From Gambelia wislizenii (taxonomy: Eukaryota > Chordata > Lepidosauria > Squamata > Crotaphytidae): a stretch of DNA of 64,000 nt. Under the pieces are notes generated by a model. That model was not told the DNA's origin and did no database searches. It saw nothing but the letters and a program-made list of their open reading frames with translations. The stretch is taken from contig JAUMIR010000001.1 of NCBI GenBank assembly GCA_030847615.1, forward strand, positions 89,081,501 through 89,145,500. Direction: 5' to 3'. The position numbers were made by a program, and so were the translations under genes. Positions 1 through 50,159 of the stretch are shown one piece after another (within the stretch, counting starts at the first letter, position 1; each line of letters begins with the position of its first letter).

Positions 1-2050
1 TTCGTTTGCGAAGAAAAGCCAGAGAGATACTGGATGCAATCAGGAACATTACTAGGGAAAAATTTCAGTAGACAGGGCCAAATCACTAATCCTAAGAATA
101 AAAAACGGTAAAGCTCCTGGTGAAGATAATCTTCCACTAGATCTTTTCATTGCATTCTCTGACTGGTGGGCCCCAATTTTTGCATCCCTGTTTTCTTTAG
201 TTAACAACACTGGAAATTCATCTCCAAGTTGGTCATCAGCTATTGTGGTCCCAATCTATAAAAAGGGGCCTAGAAATGATTCAGCAAATTATAGGTCAAT
301 TAGCGTTTTAGATATTCCAGGGAAAATTTATGCCAGATCTCTTCTTGATAAACTGCAGGACTGGGTGGAAGATTGTGCTCTGCTTGCTCCAGAACAGACT
401 GGTTTTTGTCTGGATAGATCAACTCTAGATAATTGTTTTGCACTGAAATATATTATTGATAAATATTTGGCTGGAACCGAAAGCATGTTTATGTGGCTTT
501 CATTGACTTGAAAGCCACATTTGACTGTATTCCGCAGGAATGACTTTGGACCAAATTACAATCTATGGGCATTGATAAGCAGCTTTTAAAATGCATAAGG
601 GCTTTATATTGTGATACATCCTTGCAAGTCAGAATTGATGGAGGGCATTTATCTGACACTGTACCAGTTACAAAGGGAGTAAGACAAGGGTGTTTACTTG
701 CTCCCCTTCCCTTTAATTTATTTATAAATTATGTAGTTGAGTTCTTGAGAGATGAGCACTACTGTATTTTTCAGTTAAAATTGGAAATCGGAAATATTCA
801 ATCCTCCTATATGCAGATGATGCTGTCCTGATTTCTTATACTCAATTGGGCCTATGTAGATTGTTGAAACGGTTTAGTTTATATTGTAAGAATGAATTTC
901 TCTCTATCAATTAAAAAAAAGTTGATATTTGGTAAATCTAAGAAAATCTGCAATTGGATACTCAATGGGAAAAAGTTGGAGCAAGTATTTTCCTTTAAGT
1001 ACCTTCTTGTGGTATTTCAGTGGACAGGAAAATGGTCTTCACAGGTTCAATCAAGCACCTTGTTAGCTAGTACAACTTTAAATGCACTATTACATTTCTG
1101 TCGCACAAAAGGGGGCAATCTGGTCCAGCCCACTTTACAACTTTATAAGATCACGGTCCTGCCAAAGTTGTTATATGGAGCACCACTGTGGGCTATTAGA
1201 AAGATCACAAAATAAATTTTTGCGCAGACTCCTGGCAGTTCCCATTTCTACAAAACTGGCATTACTTTGTGCAGAACTGGGTGTAATGACAAAGCTGAAG
1301 CTCTTAGATTAGCCATGCTTTTTTGGTTAAAAATTATTTTCAAGGAGGTGTCAGAATTTCTTCTGATAATTTTGGAAGAAATGGGCCCAAACTCATGGAA
1401 GCATAAAATGCAGCAGGTGACCATGAATCTGGGTTTTTCTGTCTTAGAGCTAAAGTATTAATGCTCCAAAGGCTTAAAGATACTGAGATGCAATCACAGG
1501 CAGACTGAGATCAAGTCCAGCCAGTCCATTATTATGCTTTTATTCCATTGTATTTATCTTTCCCAAAATACCTGATAGATCTACCAAATATTAAAATGAG
1601 GATAGCTTTCATGCAGGCAAGACTAAATGTTCTCCCACTGGCAGATTGGATGGGTTGGCATAAGAGGGTTCCTAAGAATGAGAGTATGTGGTTGTAATTC
1701 TGTGTCAATAGAAGATATAACTCATGTACTGCTTGAATGCTCCTTTTAAAACGATCTTAGAAACAACAACATTTATCCATTGTTAAGACCAATGAAGAGA
1801 AGGTCGTCTATTATAAAGACTTGTTTTCTGTTGTGAGATGTAGAGAAGTATATATCTTATAGAACATCTAAATTTCTTGTTAAGGCTCTATAAATACATG
1901 CTATAGAGTTTAAAGGGGATATGGAAAATGATTTGACCCTTAAAGGTTAACTAGTAGAAATTTAAATTGTTTAGTCTCCTTTCCCTTTTGTGTGTGTTAT
2001 TTTTTTTTTTGTATTTGTGTATAATGACTGTTTGTTAAAACACAATGAAC
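1..2050 (+). mobile_element. Decayed non-LTR retrotransposon (LINE), 3' part
   Basis: Three frames together read a reverse transcriptase: a PIYKKGPRND..NYR block near 250-300, GVRQGCLLAP near 676-705 and a catalytic YADD at 810-821. A Cys/His knuckle-like stretch (VCGCN...HVLLEC) near 1685-1740 lies toward the C-terminus, as in several LINE clades. In-frame stops and frame changes (for example near 510, 830 and 1215) show that it is dead. The element enters from left of the window and fades into T-rich sequence near 2000-2050. The clade (R4-, Vingi- or other-like) could not be fixed by eye. It lies in a COG2 intron, sense to the gene. Confidence 0.8.
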
Positions 2051-2238
2051 TTGAACTATTCAGCCTCTACCAGCTTCACCTGGGTTAGAATTTTCCTTGA
2101 CCCTCTCACCACTGTTTTTCTTCTCTCCTCCTCACTCTTTTCTTCTGTGTTTTGCTCTTTCTCCTTTCCTGCAATGCCTGCTCAGCCTTCACTTCTCTTA
2201 ATTCTCCCACTTAATAGCTATATGCTGTCTGCCAGTCT

Positions 2239-2276
2239 TTGTCTGTCTGTCTCTCTCTCTCCCTCCCTCTCTCTCT
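2239..2276. repeat. CT-rich simple repeat
   Basis: A run of CTCT and CCCT units forms a pyrimidine tract inside a wider CT-rich stretch (about 2098-2280). The translated frame through it is low complexity and is not a gene. Confidence 0.7.
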
Positions 2277-3204
2277 GGGTTGTCATGTTCTGATTTCCAA
2301 AATCCAGGTAGCCCAAGATTATAGTCAGAAAGGGTGACACAAAAAGATAGGCACAAGCAAGGTTCACTAGGCTGCTAGGTTATACAGCAGTAGAATTTAT
2401 GCATGTCCAGAAATGGCAATGTCAGATATTGCGAGGTGAGTTTCAAGTAGTCTACTTCTAGTTCCACCTGAAACCAGCTGCAAATACCTGGACTGGTTGT
2501 TAGATCTGCCTACTTTTAAGGAGACCTCTACTCTTGTGCCTGATACCTAGTGGCAAACTCAATGTAGTATGGCAAGCTACCAAGAGTTTTTAAATAATTA
2601 TAATTAATTACTCCATTAAAAAAAGAATATGTGCAGATTCCCCTCAGTATTCATGCCAATTTCAAGTGTCTGTGTTCATGGTTTTAGAGCAAGTGTAGAG
2701 AAAGACATGCACATACTCCTGATTATTGTAGATGAAAACTAAATCTCAAAAGGGAGGCTCTAAAAGCTAGCTGTTAGAAAAAAACAATTTTCTAATTTGT
2801 CTATAAAAGAAAAAGAGAATTTTCATAAGAGACTATAAATTTGTCTAGTTGAACTATATGTCTGATTAATTTGCATGTCTTCTCAAATGTGTGCTTAATG
2901 CATATTGCAGTAAAATGTATTCAGGCCACCTAAATGAAATTAATTGCTTTCAACTGAGCTATTAATGCTGTAACCTACTGTAATTATTAGCATTTAGGAT
3001 GTAGCTTTAGAGATTACAGTAATACTTTTTTAGTTAGCCAGAAATTGTGGTGCTCTTCAGCTGACTTCATATCTTGCTAACATTTTGGTTCCCTTAATCC
3101 CTCAACAAGTTGATCTTTCATAATATAGATGTGTTGAATATCAAATAAACTTGAACTATGAAGGATTTCTTTTTCCCTCCCTGTCCCGCAGTTTCTGAAC
3201 TTTC
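2277..3204. other. COG2 intron, no feature recognised
   Basis: This is AT-rich intronic sequence without a splice-flanked open frame, a recognisable repeat or an RNA gene that I can support. Confidence 0.5.
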
Positions 3205-3351
3205 TGGGAATGTGGTGGAGTCTCCTTCTTTGGAGGTTTTTTAACAGAGGCTGGATGGCCATCTGTTGGGAGTGCTTTGATTGGGTATTCCTGCAGGGCA
3301 GGGGGTTGGAATAGATGTCCCTTGTGGTTTCTTCCAACTCTATGATTCTAA
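3205..3351 (+). mobile_element. CR1 LINE 3'-end fragment
   Basis: It reads through the conserved CR1 tail (GTGGTGGAGTCTCC ... CAGAGGCTGGATGGCCATCTG) and ends in CCAACTCTATGATTCT, the hallmark CR1 terminus. The same tail occurs at 33260-33428 and, inverted, at 7967-8398. It is severely 5'-truncated. It stops about 90 bases before a COG2 exon, on the sense strand. Confidence 0.85.
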
Positions 3352-3437
3352 ATACAAGACATTTTAGTATAACTATTTCTAATTCTGATAACTTTGTTAA
3401 AAGTATTTCTGAAAAAAATATCCATTTCATCTTGCAG

Positions 3438-41373
<37,936 letters not shown>

Positions 41374-42769
41374 TTTCCAGCTGTGTGATGGCTTCCAAAG
41401 AGAACAGGGTTTATTTTTACTTTTCTCTTGCCAAATAATATGTAGCAATGAAGTGCTTCCTAACACAGCTTCAGCAGGAGTATGTCTGAAGATACAAAAA
41501 ACTTGTTTCACCCAGAAGGAGAACCTTACGTGAAAAATCAATTACTCCAGTTTTCCATTATATGGAAGACCCTTTATATATTTCTAAAATTCTACCACAG
41601 AGATGTGGAAGTCTTTTTTTTATTTTTATTGTAAATTTTTATCATGTAGGAATAATATGATTAAAATTCACCAGAAAAACCTTATTTCTTCTGAGTTTTT
41701 TTTTAATTGGGGGTGGGGGTGTGGGGTTGAAAATAAGTCTGATAATAAAATCAAAGTTAATGAATCAATCACACACAAACACACACACTCTCAAAATGCT
41801 GGGCTGCCCAATCATACAACCATGCAAGCATAGCTCAGCCAACTTAGCTTTCTCTCAAGGTTCGAAAAACAGGTTCCTAGAGATGGATGTTCTCCCTTCA
41901 ATCAAGTGGAAAAGAGGAGGAGGCCAGGGGCGGCAAAGGGTAAAATAGGCCCTGCCAGAACCCCACCCCTGCCTCCTCCTAGCCAGGGTGTGTCTATGCC
42001 CTGGCCAACCCCTGTGCTCGTCTCCCTGCCCATCATTAAAACACCACCCCCGGATCTACCATTCTTCAGATCCGGGGGGTGTCTGTTACGATACAATTTA
42101 CTGGCATCTAAACATAACAATTACTGTTTAAGCTGCACAGAAGAGAAAAACAAGCGAGCTCTTGACTTCGAAAACAAGGTCATGCTTTTGAAACTTTTCC
42201 TTTAAGAGATAACATGTGTTTTTCTCCTGTATCATTTATTTAAATTTAATTCAAGATTTAAGGCCTGTAAAGGACAATATTTGCAACAAAGCTTTGTGGA
42301 AAAGATCAGTGATACTCAAGCTAATTTTGATAATGGGAAGCTGCATTTGTCGTCTTCTCTGCATTCTTCCTTAACTACATAGGCTAGATATATCTCCACA
42401 AAAGAAGCAGTGCAGGACTTTCAGATTTTGCAATCAGTGTGAATGTGTACAGATCTTATAGTTGAGGTATGGTGACACTCCAAACGGGCTAAGAGAGACA
42501 TAAAATGCCACTGGAAGAATTTCTTCACTAGTGCCTTTTCCCCAGCACTTGATTTCCTGAGCATATTTGAAACCCAAACATAATATACATGGATATTGGT
42601 TTGGCACAATCTGAGGAGATCTTGGTTCACTTTAAAACTCCTTATGTAGTTTGATTTGTGTATCCTTATTACAAGTCTGAGTAAAGAGGTTTTGTAACAG
42701 AGTAAAATAGAAAAGTATATAAACGAACATCTTCGCTGAGATTCTAGATTAGCTAATTAGTATATGTAA
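41374..42769 (+). other. COG2 3' untranslated region and intergenic start
   Basis: The 3' UTR starts after the stop. Its end is not certain; a candidate poly(A) signal is listed separately. Beyond it I see no gene. Confidence 0.5.
41744..41749 (+). promoter_or_regulatory. Candidate COG2 poly(A) signal (AATAAA)
   Basis: This is an early canonical AATAAA about 370 bases after the stop, with TG-rich sequence nearby upstream. Transcript data would be needed to choose it over later sites. Confidence 0.35.
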
Positions 42770-43165
42770 CAAAGTAGCATTTCCTGGCCTGACCCCCCCC
42801 CCTCCCATCCTGCCTTACAAATGACTGAGGTCTGTTCTCCTGTTGATCAGGATACAGCAGACTGACAGCAATCTCTGCTGTGACAATTTGAAGCAAGAAC
42901 CCTATCAGTTTCTCCTGGCACCGGAGATCACTGGTGGAAGGAAGGTGGAAACATCAGTGTGTCAAGTCCTGTTCAACAGGAGAATAGAGCCCCGTTGCTC
43001 ACAGCAGCTGCAGCCTGGTAAGGCAGGATTGGGAGACTTTTACGTTCCCTACCCTGTTGCCACAATCATGAATACATAGGGATCATGAATACAAATCAGT
43101 TACAGATTTGTAACTCTAGGTTACACATTCGTAACTGTGATAGTGAATTCCAGCCCTTAATGTTG
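42770..43165. repeat. Unclassified repeat related to 55100-55520
   Basis: The wording GTCTGTTCTCCTGTTGATCAGGA and a block of GTTACAGATTTGTAAC / GTTACACATTCGTAAC is shared, diverged and partly inverted, with 55100-55520. The palindromic GTTAC words resemble retroelement termini, perhaps a third DIRS-like family. Confidence 0.4.
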
Positions 43166-43550
43166 TATATACTTTTATTCCCAAATATAATTTTAAAAAA
43201 CAGTAGCTTACCTCCTGAACAATCAGGATGTCCGTTGTTGCTGTAATTGGGGGTGGGGGGTGAGAGGAAATAAATCTTTCCTACTTTAATGACCCAATGT
43301 TGTTTGTACAGAACAACTTCTAAAAAAAAATTCTTTAAATGGCAAGTTCTAGCAGAATCTACTTCAGGTTTTTAGTTCAACACTTCTTGATAATAATAAT
43401 ATTTTTCTTGACTTCATGGGTAACACAGTTGAAAGGCACTGTGCAAATCATCTTGTAATATAAAATACACCTAACATGGTAATTGTGTGAATTAAAGGGA
43501 TTTGTGAAAAATATAATAAAAAAGTAATGCTCCCATCTTATTAAATGATG

Positions 43551-43625
43551 AATCATAGAATCATAGAATTGTAGAGTTGGAAGAGACCACGAGAGCCATC
43601 CAGTCCAACCCCCTGCCACGCAGGA
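43551..43625 (-). mobile_element. CR1 LINE terminal scrap (antisense)
   Basis: AATCATAGAATCATAGAATTG followed by AGAGTTGGAAGAGACCACG marks the last about 75 bases of a CR1. Confidence 0.85.
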
Positions 43626-45082
43626 ATTAAGTAGAATGAGATTAAGTAGAATCTACAGTAGGGCCTGAATCTTGATAAGCAAACAGGAAATTATGAGAGG
43701 AGGTGGTGGTGTGGGAAGTAAAGGAAACCCCATTTTTCTGTATGTTCTCTTTTCACAGAGATACTCTTATTTAGAAGAAATTAATCTTAAGCAACGTTTT
43801 CGTTAAGACATGAGCGGGCAGACTGTGGTTCTCAGTCTGAACTCATGCAGTACTCAGCCTAATTTCCAATGGGTTTTTAAATTTATTTCGTTTTGTTTAT
43901 ATTTTATTTTATTTTTTCCCAGCGGAGGATCCAAGGCAACAAGCTGCTAAACGAACTGTCTGTATTCAGAGGTTTTATACCTCTGATTACCAGAGCCTGG
44001 GAGCAAACAAGATGTGAGCATCTGGCTGCTCTCTAGACAATGCTATCCAATTGAACAGGGGAATGCTCATAGTCCAGGAAAACAGCCAGAAGATGAAGCA
44101 ATTTTATTATTTATCATTCTCTTGTCACTACCAGACTGAGCTGTCATGCTAGAGGGTCAAGCAGATCATCCCATGAAGCTATAAAGCAGGATGAATACAA
44201 ACAACTGCTTATCAAGCAGCAACTTTGCATCCCTACCATTAGGGATGCTAGGATGTATTAAGAGGTCAATGGCAGCCTTCCTGGGCATTCCTTCAGAGAC
44301 ACTTGTTTCCCCTTGTTGGAGGACAGAGCTGGCTGTATGCCTTGTGGCCAGCTTTGTGAACCCAAGAGAGCTGCTGCACTTACCTCTGGTGCAGAATGTT
44401 ACCCTGTGCCCAATGTTAAAATAAAAGTCACCTGCAAGTGCACCCAGCTTCTATATAGAGAAGGCACGGGCACCATCCTGGCCTTAGCCTCAGGGGGCAA
44501 AATAACTTGAGTTAATGCTGCTTAGATCACTTCGAGAACTAGTCAGTTAATTCTGTAGCCTTGCCAGGTATAGAGCAATCACATTGCTTCCCTGGATTAC
44601 TGATCTGATGTCAAAGTGTGGTAAAATGTCTTCATCACATATAGCAATATAAATGGCTGGCTTACCAATAGAGCTCAGAAAAATTACTTTTTCGAAGAAC
44701 AACTCTCAGAAACTGCAGCCCCCCCAAAAAAAGCTTTTTGAGCTCTCATTATCGAGTAGTGACACAGAATGTAAAACTCTTAGTAAATAAATAACATGTA
44801 TCCATCTTACTTCATTGTAGGCTCCGTGGGATATCAGGCCAAGTGTACTATGAAATTCTTTGTGTGGTGCCATAGTAGTGTGGTAGTATATACAGAGTTC
44901 TATCCCTACAACACCCATTTAATGGAATACAGTGATGTTTTGAGTGCTATTAATTCTTTTCATCAATTTATCAGTTTTCATTACAAAATGTCAATTGACA
45001 ACTCAGTTAGACCATAAAGTTGCTAAGTCAAGAAAAAAAAGGAAATCTGGTACTCCCACTTTTCTTTTCCTTTCACGACATT
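43626..45082. other. Intergenic, between COG2 and AGT 3' ends
   Basis: It must contain the AGT 3' UTR on the minus strand. An inverted AATAAA exists at 44103-44108 but is about 1 kb from the stop and cannot be assigned safely. Nothing else is recognised. Confidence 0.45.
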
Positions 45083-45274
45083 TTATGTCCCTTTCAAAGG
45101 ATTTGTTACTCTGCCAAAATAAAGCAACACCTCTGACTCCTTTTCATATGCTGCTAACAGGAACGGCTTGTTCAGGGTTATTGTGAGTGTCTCAGCGGCT
45201 TCATTTTCTTCTGGGGGAGCTTCAACCTCATCAGCTCCACTGGGACTGAGCTCAAAATGTTGCTGATTTATTAC
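45083..45274 (-). CDS. AGT: AGT last coding exon
   Basis: The minus-strand acceptor TTGCAG ends at 45275. The exon reads VINQQHFELSPSGADEVEAP and the serpin C-terminus TLNKPFLLAAYEKESEVLLY, then FGRVTNPLKGT and TAA at 45085-45083. Confidence 0.96.
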   Translation of the reverse strand, partial: VINQQHFELSPSGADEVEAPPEENEAAETLTITLNKPFLLAAYEKESEVLLYFGRVTNPLKGT

Positions 45275-48200
45275 CTGCAAGCAGAGGTGTACACAGTTAG
45301 TCTAAGGCAGGCAACAGGTCATGATGGACAGATGACAAATGAAAGGTCTAAGGAAATGAAAAATATGGTGCAAATCAAAAGGGCTTCAAGATAAGCAAGA
45401 AACAATTGTTAAGTTTTGTAGAGGACCTATGGAATTAGCACCAGCATGGCCAAAAAGTTTGCTAGAACAGTGTGTGTGTGTTTAAATAATGCTATGAAGT
45501 TGGATAACAGAGTGTTCCTTCTCTGAATATTTTGGAAGAAGAGTATATGATAAATAGACTAAAATTGGTGGGACGTGTGTAATGGTATCTTCACAGTTTT
45601 AAAAATAGGCTTAAGTTGCAATTTTGAGTATGGTTCCTTGGATGCTTAATGCATTCCCTGCCTCCTTAGCTGTGTTTCCCCAACTGAGAGTGATTATCTT
45701 GAATCCTGGAGGGGGCATGTTTGGGAATGCCTGTAAATTTGACCAGAATGACTGGTAGGAAATGAAACACCACAGTCTCCTGAGACTGCTGTTCATATAT
45801 TTTTTAATTATGCATTTTTATTTAATGTTGTCTCCACACTATCCACAATGCTGCAGCCTTATTTGAGAACTCACGCCGAACAAGTCATGAAGAGAAACGA
45901 CAACGCAGAAAGAATCACAACCCAAAAACATCACCCAAGGAGACCTTCTGCTGTGCTTTTTGCAACCGGACTTGTTTATCTCGGATTGGCCTTTTTAGTC
46001 ATCAGCATGCTTGCAGAAAGCGCGGGATGTGTCCTTCCTGAATCTTCGTTTGCAAAGAAAAGCCAGAGGAGTGCTATGATTCATCTAACTCCCATCTCCT
46101 TATACTGTTTGTTCACTTTGATTCCCCCATCTTGTTGAACTGTGCTTCAGCTGCTCATCCCTCTCACGTTAGTGTCTGCAATATTTAACCAGGGCTGCAT
46201 CTGAACTGCAGAAATAATCCAGTTTGACACTACTCCAACTGCCATTGTTCAAGTGCTATGGAGTCCTGGGGTATGTAGTTTGGTATGACACCAGAGCTCT
46301 CTGATAGAGAAGGCTAAATATCTCACAAAACTACAGATCCCAGAATTCCATTGCATTGAGCCATGGCAGTTAAAGTGATGTTAAACTGGATTTTTTCAGC
46401 AGTGCATATGTAGCCCTGGTCTCTTTATTCTGTAGCTTACATGGAGAGAGAATGTGTGCACAGATATGACTATCTAAACAATATGAAAAAGTGTGCTTCA
46501 GTGTTCAAATTGTACCTTGCCAATTGTCAGATTAGCGTTGCTTAGCAGTCTGAAAGTGGCATTCTTTCCAAGCAGATCAGCCATCTTCTGTTTCACAAGG
46601 AGTTCCTGAAGATTATAAATGGTTTTCAAGGATATCTTTGGCAAAGTTAACTGGATTCGTCTGAAGAAGATACAAGAAGGGAGAAATTTACAAATGAGTC
46701 CTTTGTAAATAAACTACATAAAGTAGTCTTGGTTCCAGGAGTGATTCCAGGTGATGAAGCTTTTAGTATGCAGTTGCTAAGCCCTTCCTCATTCGCAGTA
46801 TGTTGTCAATGTTTCAGACATCATTGTCTTCCATTGGTAATCCATGTTTTTGACACTTTTTTTTTACTTTTATAGTATCAACAATACCTTTCAACTGTTC
46901 GAAGTCTTTGATGCTTATATACTACAACTCATGCTATTCTAAGAAAAAGGATTGCCCTTATCTCTGTTTTTCCCCACCTCATTGTATAACAAAGAAAATA
47001 CATGAGACACATGAGCTGGAAAATATATGTAGTACTATTTTCTGTTCTGTCAAATAAGTTATATTTTTTTAAATTTTAACATCATTTTTAATGTGATCCA
47101 GGTCGTTGATATCAGTTTCTTATTTCAGATTTTACCATAATGCCATTTGGACATTGAGTTATCCTGTCTGAAAATAAATAGAAATCAGAGCTTAATTCTC
47201 TCTATTCTGCTTTGGTCAGACCTCATCTGGAATATCGTGTCCCTTTCTGGGCACTACAATTCAAGAGGGTTATTGACAAGCTAGAACATGACCAGAGGAG
47301 GGTGATCAAAATGGTGAAAGATCTGAAAGCCATGCCCTATGAGGAACAGCTTAGGGAGCTGGGTATGTTTAGCCTGGAGAAGAGAAAGTTAAGAGGTGAT
47401 ATGATAGCCATGTTTAAATATTTCAAAGGGTGTCATATTGAAGAGGGAACAAGCTTGTTTTCTGCTGCTCCAGAGATTAGGACATGAAGCAGTGGACTCA
47501 AACTACAAGAAAAGAGATTCCATCTAAACATTAGGAAGAACTTCCTGACAGTAAGAGCTGTTTGACAGTGACATGCACTGCCTTGGAGTGTGGTGGAGTC
47601 TCCTTATTTAGAGGTTTTTAAACAGAGGCTAGATGGCTATCTGTGGGAGCACTTTGTGTTTTTCTGCATGGCAAGGGGTTGGACTGGATGGCTCTCGTGG
47701 TCTCTTCCAACTCTATAATTCTGTGATTCTTTTGATTTAGCAGTGCTGAGAGCCCTTGGTCTAGAAGAAATGTGGGCTTTGAGGCAAGTCTTCAATGAGT
47801 CCCACTGAAAAGGGGAGAATGGCAAGAGAACAGACGTGCTCAGCCTCTCTTATGGGATGCTCTCACAATATCCACTGAGGACACATCCATTCCCTCTCAG
47901 ATGCCACCTGTGTGTGTTGTTTCTATTGCACCTTTTGCCTCAATTCAGAATTCCACAAGATACAAATCCACAAGATACGGAAGTTAAAATAAGATTAAAC
48001 AATCAAAAAATTAAAACCATATTAAAACATATACACTAACACACACCCCAGCACAACAATTAGCAAAATCCAGCACAGTGTTTTGGTGGGACGGGCCTTA
48101 TAAGCTACTCTTAGTGAAATGAACCATCTCCCTTCTACTTAAGATGACTACTCAAAACATTACTGTCTAGAATAGGACAGTACTTCATGATGCTCCCTTG

Positions 48201-50115
48201 GGTATAAGGACAAATTCAAAAGAATACATAATCATTAACTATTTTCTTTTAAAAAAATAAACATTGAAAGGAATGGGTATTCCCAGCAATTAACACATTT
48301 CCTCTTCCTCAATGGGATTTCCTCAGAGATACATGCTTCAACAATCAGACTTGCATAATACAGTAAGTCTGTATTAATTTTCCAGTGACCAATCACAAAG
48401 CAAAGCATGCTAAATGCAGCGAATGCAGTTGAGCACAATCACATGCTATGATAAGCACATCTTTTATCACTTGAGGAAGAAAACAGCAGAAGCATATTGT
48501 CTACTTTGATCCTCTCTATGGTCAAATAATTCTTTCCCATTCCCCTGCTGTGAGGATTGCAGCTAAGCTCAACATTGAGATGGGAGGGTTGACAGATGAT
48601 GTCATTGTTCCTACTAAGTCCCAGCACTTTGGGATCTCTGGTTCCACGATGCCTCTACTACTGGCCATCATAGGTTTCATTAGGTTACTGTGTCGTGGCA
48701 GTGGTTAATGGTATGGCAGTTACTAGTGCCTGAACTGAAATGTCAGAGTTTAAGTTGTGAGATTGTCAGTGGCATCTCCAAGTGTGCTTTGGCAAAACAA
48801 AAACAAAAGACACCAACCCTCAGATATCTCCAAATGGGATGTTACTGATCCCACAGAGATAGTTCTTACATTCATATGAATGATCAATAAATTTACCTTG
48901 CTGATAGTTTTTGCATCCAGGATACAGATGGTGTCAAAGAATATTGATCTTCAACTGTGCCCAAGTCACTGCTGTTGGTTGGCTGCAAAAGCAGCAGAAA
49001 TATGCTCTTGCTGACAGGAATTTTTATCACAGAAAGGCTGGGGTCACACTGATATTCAAAGGTTCCAGTCACTCTCATCATAGGTACAGATATCGCTGTA
49101 TCCAAATTCAGCCAGAAATCTTGAGGCTTCTTCAACAGGGAGGCACCCTTTATAATAGCTTGGAGGGGGAAATGAAGGAGTGGTAAGATTAAATGGGTTG
49201 ACTGAGTCCATTTGGTTAACACGTGGAGCAGCTTGCTGGCATCCGTATATAACATGTATTTGAAATACTTATCTGCTTATTTTCTTCAGCAGAGATCAAG
49301 GTGGCTAACCATGACACAGTTTTGAAACAGAAATATTAAATGCAAAATAAATATATAAAAATGAAACAAAGACCAGCAGCAAATAAAGAGTAAAAGCAGC
49401 CATTAAAATCAGAGCTTGGAGAAAATTAGCTAACACACATTGGAAACTGTTTAATGCAGTGTAGATGTGTAAATAGCTGTTGCTTAAAACAATTTGTAAG
49501 CCACTCTGATAGCCTTGTGGCTGAAGAGCGGGGTATAAATAAATAAATAAATAAATAAATAAAATGTTCCCAAGCTCTGATTAAAATTGACAGTTTGCTG
49601 ATCAAAACCAATGTCTCTGATTAAAATAGGGTCTCTATATTTTATGCCAAATGCCAAATCTGGGTAGCATAAGTTGCAAATCTGTATAATATGCAAATGA
49701 AATACATTTTGAAAATGTTAATATTATCCAAATGATAACATGAATTGGTGCACCATTTTTCTACCACTGTTTCATCCTTGACACAGTTTATACAACAAGC
49801 ACTGACCTGAGAGAGCCAGTACAGGTTAACTGTTCAAGAGTGCTAGAGTTGAAAGTGGGCGACCCAAGTTCAAATTTCTGCTTGGTCACAAAGCTGACAG
49901 CAGGGTGGGCAACTACCTGAGGTCTAGGGGCTGCACTAACCCCTCAATGTATCATAGAGGATGACATCCCACCCCCAACATGTGTCCTACACATGTACCC
50001 ATGGTTTTACTTTATTTGTTTTCACTCAATATATCCTCTAAGGCAGTGCTACTCAACCATGGACAGATGCTAGTCTGCAAGCCATTGGCTGCCAATCTAT
50101 GGCAAGTCTCCAGGA

Positions 50116-50159
<44 letters not shown>

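Noticed and set aside
3394..3437. N-terminal extension of the open frame that contains COG2 exon a
   Set aside because: The part before 3438 is intron; the AG acceptor at 3436-3437 and the COG2 match start the exon.
45857..46045. Possible host C2H2 zinc-finger exon
   Set aside because: There is a single finger in a LINE-like context, no splice sites, and it lies antisense in an AGT intron.
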